From the NCBI GenBank assembly GCA_002748225.1, contig PDRU01000126.1:1-11338 (forward strand): a stretch of 11,338 nucleotides of DNA, given 5' to 3'. Below the pieces are notes generated by a model. The model saw only the letters and a program-made list of their open reading frames with translations, did no database searches and was not told the origin of the DNA. This document shows positions 7,317-11,338 of the stretch, piece after piece. This stretch comes from Spirochaetales bacterium (GTDB lineage Bacteria; Spirochaetota; Spirochaetia; DSM-2461). A program made the translations under genes and the position numbers. Numbering within the stretch: the stretch's first letter is position 1; every line of letters begins with the position of its first letter.

Positions 7317-7379
7317 ATTGGTAATCCCCCTCGGGTACTTACTGAGATAACCGGCTAAAACCGGGAACAGGAAAAATCA

Positions 7380-8402
7380 TTAAAAAAGCTGCAGAATAGT
7401 TCCGGGCCCGCCGTGCAGGAAGGCCTCAAAGCGCTGACTGGCACCTTCAAAGAGGTACTTTCTCAACCTGGAAATATCCCTGGGATTATCTCCCGCCACA
7501 CTGAACATGATAGGAGTACCATGCTTAACTTTACCCCATTTAAAGAGAGCGTTTATATCGTTAATCCGCTCACCTTCATACCAGATAAGAACATCCAGCT
7601 GAGGATACTTAAAGCGGTAACTTTCAATTATACGTTTCCAGGCTTCAACGTTTCCGTTGTGAAACAGTTCGTTGGTTACATTAACCGCAATTTTTGCGGT
7701 CAGTTTCCTCGAACCTCCTGAAGGCGGCATGGATATATCCGGAGCGCCGGATGCAGATTCCGCTTCATTTGAAGCGGCCATATGAGCCGCGGCACGCTGA
7801 GCCGCAGCGGAAGGAGCCGGTGCAGGAGGTTCTTCCGGCGCTTTAAAGACCTGCTTCCATTCCGAAGAAGCACGGTAAGCGGCCTTACTGCGGATCCGTC
7901 CTCCATAAAGAAGAGTAAAAACATCCCGCGCAGCTGCTGTCAGAACAGAGCTGTCTACTTCATTCTGAGAGCCGACATAACAGACGACATGCTCATCACA
8001 TGAAAGGGGAAGCGCCGCTTCCCAGGATTCAGGCACTTCCGGGTTTAAAAGATGAATTCCGAGGTTGGTATCCGTATAAACAAGTACAACCTGCAGATTG
8101 GTCCAGCTGCTGATAATCTTGGCCGGATTTGAAATATCTTCCACATCGTTTTTCAGATTTTCCGAAACAAAGGAATATCCGAATTTCTCCGCAAGAAGAA
8201 TATTGAGGATGGGCCGAATCTGGAATTCCTGAATCCGTTCAGCCTTGAGAGCCTCATTGAGGACATCGGCCAGGTTAAAACCGTCACCGATGTCCCCGGC
8301 GAATCCCTGCGCCGTGCGGAAATGCCGCAACGCCAGGTTATATCCGGCCCTGCGGGCCAGTACATTTAGTTGGTTATTCCGTATAGACGCAGGTAACATC
8401 AT
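7380..8402 (-). CDS. Conserved protein of unknown function abutting cfpA
   Basis: The 340-residue protein has no signal peptide or membrane segment, so it is cytoplasmic. Residues 1-186 form an alpha/beta domain, starting helical (RRAGYNLALRHFRTAQGF) with a strand-rich part (NLQVVLVYTD). Residues 187-230 are a Pro/Ala/Ser linker. Residues 231-340 form a second compact domain with the strings NELFHNGNVEAWKRI (244-258) and INDINALFKWGKVKHG (280-295). I do not recognise either domain. Its ATG follows the cfpA stop directly (TAAATG), with only a weak GAGTGAGA upstream, so it probably depends on ribosomes finishing cfpA. It ends in tandem stops (TAATGA). From memory, T. pallidum has a gene of unknown function (TP0747) in the same place between ppdK and cfpA. 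Coupling to cfpA suggests a role in filament assembly, but this is inference only. Confidence 0.8.
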   Translation of the reverse strand: MMLPASIRNNQLNVLARRAGYNLALRHFRTAQGFAGDIGDGFNLADVLNEALKAERIQEFQIRPILNILLAEKFGYSFVSENLKNDVEDISNPAKIISSWTNLQVVLVYTDTNLGIHLLNPEVPESWEAALPLSCDEHVVCYVGSQNEVDSSVLTAAARDVFTLLYGGRIRSKAAYRASSEWKQVFKAPEEPPAPAPSAAAQRAAAHMAASNEAESASGAPDISMPPSGGSRKLTAKIAVNVTNELFHNGNVEAWKRIIESYRFKYPQLDVLIWYEGERINDINALFKWGKVKHGTPIMFSVAGDNPRDISRLRKYLFEGASQRFEAFLHGGPGTILQLF

Positions 8403-10382
8403 TTACATCTCACTCAGTTCGTCAAGATTCACTTTCCTTCTGCGGGAACCGCGGGAAGGAGTAACATCGGCTTTACCTTTGGGAGCCGCAGCTTCCTTGG
8501 CATTCTTGGCCTTAATAGCTTCGGCATACTGATTCTGAACGGGAGTAACAGGTTCTTCAGCAGCAAAGCTCTGGTTAATGTCGCTGCGGACAGTAGACCG
8601 GCGGCGCTTGAAGGAAGCAAAAGCAGCATCCTGGAAGCCTTTCGATACACCATTGAGGAATTCGTTCAGTACGTTGGCCATGGCGTTCAGTACAAAACGT
8701 TTTCTCTTGATACTGGTAATATCAACATCGAGAATCAGACCGGGCTGAATGTGATAGGGGTTGATGGCGTAATCAAAACCTTCAAATTCCTTTTCAAGGA
8801 AATTAATCCGCTTGTCCAGTTCAACACGAACCTTGGGATTTTCATAACCAAAGGTCAGATTAACTTTCTCGCGGGCTGTACGGAGCATCTTCTTGAGAAG
8901 ATCTTTCTCATACAGATAGGTCTGGTTGAGGCGTTCAACATCTGTATCTTCAGACTTGATTTCCAGAATTTCATTCCAGAGTTTTTCCTGCTCTTCATAG
9001 AGAGGCGCGCCCCGTTCTTCTTCCAGTTTCCGAACTTTCGCTGAAAGTTTTCTTTCCAGGTCCGCAAAGTCGTTTATGGCACCCCAGCCTTTCTTGTTGT
9101 CTTCGTAGACAACCAGTGCAACATAATATGCGCGGGTAATTTCTTTGGCATATTCTTCCATCTGCTTGTCATAAGCAGCCCGCATGTTGCCCAGCTGACC
9201 ATGATCGAAATATTTCAGCTTCATGGCATAACGTTCATCCGGCAGACGGGTGGGATCCACATCTTCGTACTCGCGGACAATCAGTTCACGGGCATTCTTG
9301 AGGTTTTCAATGTACTGATACCCCATCTTGGATGTATCCAGAATGGAGGTAAGGTTGTTAACAGCGGTATTGAATCCGCGGTTACGGATATTTTCAATAT
9401 CGATGATCCGTTTAATGTTTTCACGGATGTTCTGGGGGTCAAACTCTTCCGGATCGATTTCCGCGCGCAGACCCTCAATCTTTTCAACCAGATTCTTGGC
9501 CATAAAGGTATAGCGGCGGGAATCTTCAGACTCTTTGTCATCATCAGTGAATTCAGGAACCCGTTTGATCCTTTCAAACATCAGCTCAGTATCGGAAAGC
9601 TCTTCGCGGCCTTCATCAACCAGCTGATCCTGATAGGCTTCAATTTCCCGGTCAATCATTTCGGTAATGGTTTTGGAAATCTGATCCTTAATGATGTGTT
9701 CAACAGTGGTCTGATAATGGAAAATGGGACTGATCAGCTCAGAATCCAGAATGTTGATGGACAGTTTAACATCGGAAACGGTTTTAGGCTTGTAGGGGTT
9801 GTCCTTGAAGGAACATTTAACAACCGAGTAAGCATTCTCACCGCGGATAAAAGCACCAACGTCGGTCTTCTGACGCAGAAGGGAGTTGGTTTCATTTTCC
9901 AGGTCGTTTACACCGCGCTGGATATGTCCCTGCAGGTGACCGTACATGTTAACGATGGACTTTTCAATTTCACCGGTATTGAACTTATCGGCACCGCCAA
10001 CCTGATCGAGCAGTTCAGCCATTTCCTTGGGTGTGTAACGGGCCAGATTCTTTGTTTCTTCCTTGTCAACGAACTGGCGGACTTTTTTCACCATTTCGTC
10101 TTCAGTGGTTACAATGTAACGGTTGAACATGTTCTGGTAGTTCTGATTGTAGTAGTTGTAAACTTTCTCTTTCAGACCACCCATAATCTCAAGTTCATTG
10201 AGAACTTCCTGAGGAAGTTTTGTGTGGATTGAATTGAGGACTTTATCAGCTTCTTCATTTATGAGCTGATCGTACTCAGCCTTCTGGTTACGTCCCTCTT
10301 GAGCGAGAGAGTTACGGGATCCTACAGCCGAAGGCTTTGTCGGATGGAATACATTGGGACTTTTAGGAAGTTCGCCAGCCAT
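8403..10382 (-). CDS. cfpA: Cytoplasmic filament protein A
   Basis: This 659-residue protein matches what I remember of treponemal CfpA (about 680 residues in T. pallidum). CfpA is the subunit of the cytoplasmic filament ribbons that run along the cell beneath the flagella; their loss in T. denticola is reported to disturb cell division and chromosome segregation. It is highly charged and mainly helical, with no signal peptide or membrane segment. Long helices are likely at about 35-115, 225-275, 290-345, 400-535 and 560-590; the 436-535 stretch is the best coiled-coil candidate. A more strand-like section is at about 183-225. The tail (about 590-659) is Lys/Arg/Ala-rich, ending GSRRRKVNLDELSEM, and is probably disordered. 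The ATG has AAGGAG six bases upstream, a strong signal that fits an abundant protein. It has its own promoter and terminates directly into the 340-residue gene. Confidence 0.85.
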   Translation of the reverse strand: MAGELPKSPNVFHPTKPSAVGSRNSLAQEGRNQKAEYDQLINEEADKVLNSIHTKLPQEVLNELEIMGGLKEKVYNYYNQNYQNMFNRYIVTTEDEMVKKVRQFVDKEETKNLARYTPKEMAELLDQVGGADKFNTGEIEKSIVNMYGHLQGHIQRGVNDLENETNSLLRQKTDVGAFIRGENAYSVVKCSFKDNPYKPKTVSDVKLSINILDSELISPIFHYQTTVEHIIKDQISKTITEMIDREIEAYQDQLVDEGREELSDTELMFERIKRVPEFTDDDKESEDSRRYTFMAKNLVEKIEGLRAEIDPEEFDPQNIRENIKRIIDIENIRNRGFNTAVNNLTSILDTSKMGYQYIENLKNARELIVREYEDVDPTRLPDERYAMKLKYFDHGQLGNMRAAYDKQMEEYAKEITRAYYVALVVYEDNKKGWGAINDFADLERKLSAKVRKLEEERGAPLYEEQEKLWNEILEIKSEDTDVERLNQTYLYEKDLLKKMLRTAREKVNLTFGYENPKVRVELDKRINFLEKEFEGFDYAINPYHIQPGLILDVDITSIKRKRFVLNAMANVLNEFLNGVSKGFQDAAFASFKRRRSTVRSDINQSFAAEEPVTPVQNQYAEAIKAKNAKEAAAPKGKADVTPSRGSRRRKVNLDELSEM

Positions 10383-10388
10383 TTGGTT

Positions 10389-10394
10389 CTCCTT
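10389..10394 (-). promoter_or_regulatory. Strong ribosome binding site of cfpA
   Basis: AAGGAG on the minus strand lies six bases upstream of the cfpA ATG at 10382. It fixes the start and fits high expression. Confidence 0.7.
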
Positions 10395-10409
10395 AGCAAT
10401 CGTTTTTTT

Positions 10410-10437
10410 CCGTCAATCCGTATTAACAGCCTGACGG
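10410..10437 (-). promoter_or_regulatory. Stem-loop in the cfpA mRNA leader
   Basis: In the minus-strand leader CCGTCA (10432-10437) pairs with TGACGG (10410-10415) across a 16-base loop, followed by seven A residues and then the ribosome binding site. There is no U-tract, so it is not a terminator in the direction of cfpA. It could stabilise the 5' end of the mRNA or keep the ribosome binding site open. Confidence 0.4.
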
Positions 10438-10449
10438 CACTAATCTTAA

Positions 10450-10466
10450 TAGGGATTATATCCCTA
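10450..10466. repeat. Perfect palindrome over the cfpA -10 box
   Basis: TAGGGAT (10450-10456) and ATCCCTA (10460-10466) are perfect inverted arms with a 3-base spacer, and the TATAAT of the cfpA promoter lies in the centre. A second short perfect palindrome (ATAGT-A-ACTAT) lies in the promoter spacer. The placement would let a dimeric repressor block RNA polymerase. Confidence 0.5.
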
Positions 10467-10483
10467 ATAGTTACTATTATCAA
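10455..10483 (-). promoter_or_regulatory. Near-consensus sigma70 promoter of cfpA
   Basis: On the minus strand, TTGATA (10478-10483) and TATAAT (10455-10460) are separated by exactly 17 bases, giving 11 of 12 matches to the consensus TTGACA/TATAAT. The transcript should start near 10448, leaving a leader of about 65 bases before the cfpA ATG. It probably drives cfpA, the 340-residue gene and perhaps ppdK. Confidence 0.75.
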
Positions 10484-10484
10484 A

Positions 10485-10515
10485 AGGCATAAAGAAAAAA
10501 AAGTTATTTATGCCT
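10485..10515 (-). terminator. Bidirectional-looking intrinsic terminator after the LysM gene
   Basis: AGGCATAAA (10485-10493) and TTTATGCCT (10507-10515) form a perfect 9-bp stem with a 13-base loop. Leftward it is followed by TTTT; rightward by GTTTTTTT. It lies 19 bases past the LysM-protein stop and immediately before the cfpA -35, so it should separate the two transcripts while leaving cfpA its own promoter. Confidence 0.65.
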
Positions 10516-10534
10516 GTTTTTTTGCACTTTTTCT

Positions 10535-11308
10535 TTAATTTTCAGCAGAATTCAACGCTTCAGCCGCCATCAGGCGCATTGCTTTAGCTCTGGACTCATT
10601 GAAAATCTTTTTCAGTGCAGCTTTGGCCTCCTGTTTTTCAGCACCCGCCGCGGTACTGTTCTTCAGAATGGAAACAGCTTTATCGTATTCCACTAATTCT
10701 GCTTCCACACCTTTGCGTACCTGACGTGCCGCCAGGAACCAGATGGTATCGCCTTTACGTACAGTGTAACTGCCGCTGCCTGGCAGAAGCAGTTCACCTC
10801 CCGGATAAATCCAGTCAGGATCATTTCCGGTATACACCCGGTAATCCAGATCCTTATATCCGTTCTGAACCGCTATCTCATTAGCGGCCAGATGTATATC
10901 AGCTTCGGTAATGGAAACCCGTCCGTTAACATTAAGATAAGACTCCACCTCATCCTTTGTCCGGGGGGCCACATCGGCATCAACTGGTTTGACAGCCTCT
11001 TCCTGCTGCTGAGAAACTGTTTCGGTTTCCGCCGATGTTGAAGTTGAGGTTTCCGCCGATGTTGCGGTTGAGGCCTCAGACGATGTACCGGCTTCACTCA
11101 GATCGTTTTCTGCCGTCTCAGAGCTGCCGGCATTTTCTTCATACCCTGAAGTATCAGAGCGTCCAAAGACACTGCCCCAGGGAGCTTTGCCGGAAAGATC
11201 CCAGCCAATAAAGCCGCCAATAAGCAGCAGGAGCAGAAGCAGAAGCCACAAGAGCCAGAAAGGTTTCTTTTTCTTCGTGACAGGTTTTCTTCCTTTGGTC
11301 CCCATCAT
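10535..11308 (-). CDS. Single-pass membrane protein with LysM-like domain
   Basis: The 257-residue protein has a short, strongly basic cytoplasmic tail (Lys/Arg at 5-15) and one membrane segment at about 17-36 with eight consecutive leucines. Then comes a Ser/Thr/Ala/Glu-rich linker (about 51-105) and a compact region at about 118-195. The latter contains NDPDWIYPGGELLLP (162-176) and YTVRKGDTIWFLAA (181-194), the typical LysM strings (N-P-D-I-Y-PG and YTV-GDTL-). LysM binds the glycan of peptidoglycan, so it probably links the inner membrane to the cell wall. The C-terminal 60 residues are helical and rich in Lys/Ala/Glu. Two ATGs are adjacent (11308 and 11305) and neither has a strong Shine-Dalgarno sequence. 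The basic tail with an uncleaved Leu stretch fits an anchor rather than a signal peptide. The gene ends before its own terminator and is separate from cfpA. Confidence 0.75.
   Translation of the reverse strand: MMGTKGRKPVTKKKKPFWLLWLLLLLLLLIGGFIGWDLSGKAPWGSVFGRSDTSGYEENAGSSETAENDLSEAGTSSEASTATSAETSTSTSAETETVSQQQEEAVKPVDADVAPRTKDEVESYLNVNGRVSITEADIHLAANEIAVQNGYKDLDYRVYTGNDPDWIYPGGELLLPGSGSYTVRKGDTIWFLAARQVRKGVEAELVEYDKAVSILKNSTAAGAEKQEAKAALKKIFNESRAKAMRLMAAEALNSAEN
11024..11071 (-). repeat. 24-bp tandem repeat in the linker of the LysM protein
   Basis: Two 24-bp units (11024-11047 and 11048-11071) differ at only two bases and share GGTTTCCGCCGATGTTG exactly. A third, decayed copy follows. Each unit encodes eight residues of the Ser/Thr/Glu linker (STSTSAET, STATSAET), so changes in copy number would alter linker length without shifting the frame. 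Confidence 0.7.
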
Positions 11309-11338
11309 ATTTAAAGCTCTGGATTGTTCCTCGCCCCC

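Noticed and set aside
7345..7370. Short CCGG...CCGG hairpin between the 340-residue gene and the ppdK-like gene
   Set aside because: It has only a 4-bp stem and no T-tract on the minus strand, too weak to call a terminator.
9201..10232. A 343-codon open frame on the plus strand opposite cfpA
   Set aside because: It is wholly antisense to cfpA, has no Shine-Dalgarno sequence before its ATG, and its hydrophobic, Phe/Ile/Asn-rich product looks like the mirror of charged helical codons. No domain is recognisable.
10403..10409. Run of seven T residues as a rightward terminator tail
   Set aside because: On the plus strand no stem precedes the run; the nearby stem-loop lies after it. In the cfpA direction it is an A-tract in the leader.
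1..11338. Mobile element, CRISPR, tRNA or rRNA content
   Set aside because: No transposase or integrase motifs, no regularly spaced repeats and no tRNA-like or rRNA-like stretches were seen on either strand.

Overview
The window looks like part of a chromosome from a spirochaete close to Treponema. The main reason is a 659-residue protein (8403-10382, minus strand) that I recognise as CfpA, the cytoplasmic filament protein of treponemes. It has a ppdK-family gene two genes downstream. From memory, this matches the T. pallidum order ppdK (TP0746) - TP0747 - cfpA (TP0748). That assignment rests on recalled protein features, not on a database search. Base composition looks balanced, and genes are packed with short gaps or overlaps. 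There is no rRNA, tRNA, CRISPR array, IS element or other sign of mobile DNA.

Layout. (1) 1-2546, minus strand: a three-gene operon read leftwards. It encodes a class III nucleotide cyclase homologue, then a small exported protein with an internal duplication, then a membrane-anchored DjlA/TerB-like protein cut by the window edge. (2) 2547-2684: a divergent intergenic region with candidate promoters in both directions and overlapping ATAATG palindromes. (3) 2685-4682, plus strand: a two-gene operon of a MinD/FlhG-type ATPase and a J-domain protein with an unknown C-terminal region. (4) 4701-7316, minus strand: a pyruvate phosphate dikinase homologue converging on the J-domain gene. Its phosphohistidine and PEP/pyruvate sites look intact, but its ATP-grasp domain has lost the residues that normally bind and cleave ATP. 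(5) 7380-10382, minus strand: cfpA and, abutting its stop codon, a 340-residue protein of unknown function. (6) 10383-10534: a compact control region with the terminator of the upstream gene, a near-consensus sigma70 promoter whose -10 box sits in a perfect palindrome, and a leader stem-loop. (7) 10535-11308, minus strand: a bitopic envelope protein with a Ser/Thr/Glu-rich linker and a LysM-like domain.

How the genes may work together (inference). cfpA has its own strong promoter and a good ribosome binding site, as expected for an abundant structural protein. The abutting 340-residue protein is the best local candidate for a filament partner or assembly factor. The LysM protein probably ties the membrane to peptidoglycan. 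The left half combines possible cyclic-nucleotide signalling, a positioning-type ATPase and two chaperone-linked proteins. The most unusual item is the dikinase homologue: its sequence suggests it can exchange phosphate between PEP and its histidine but may not use ATP.
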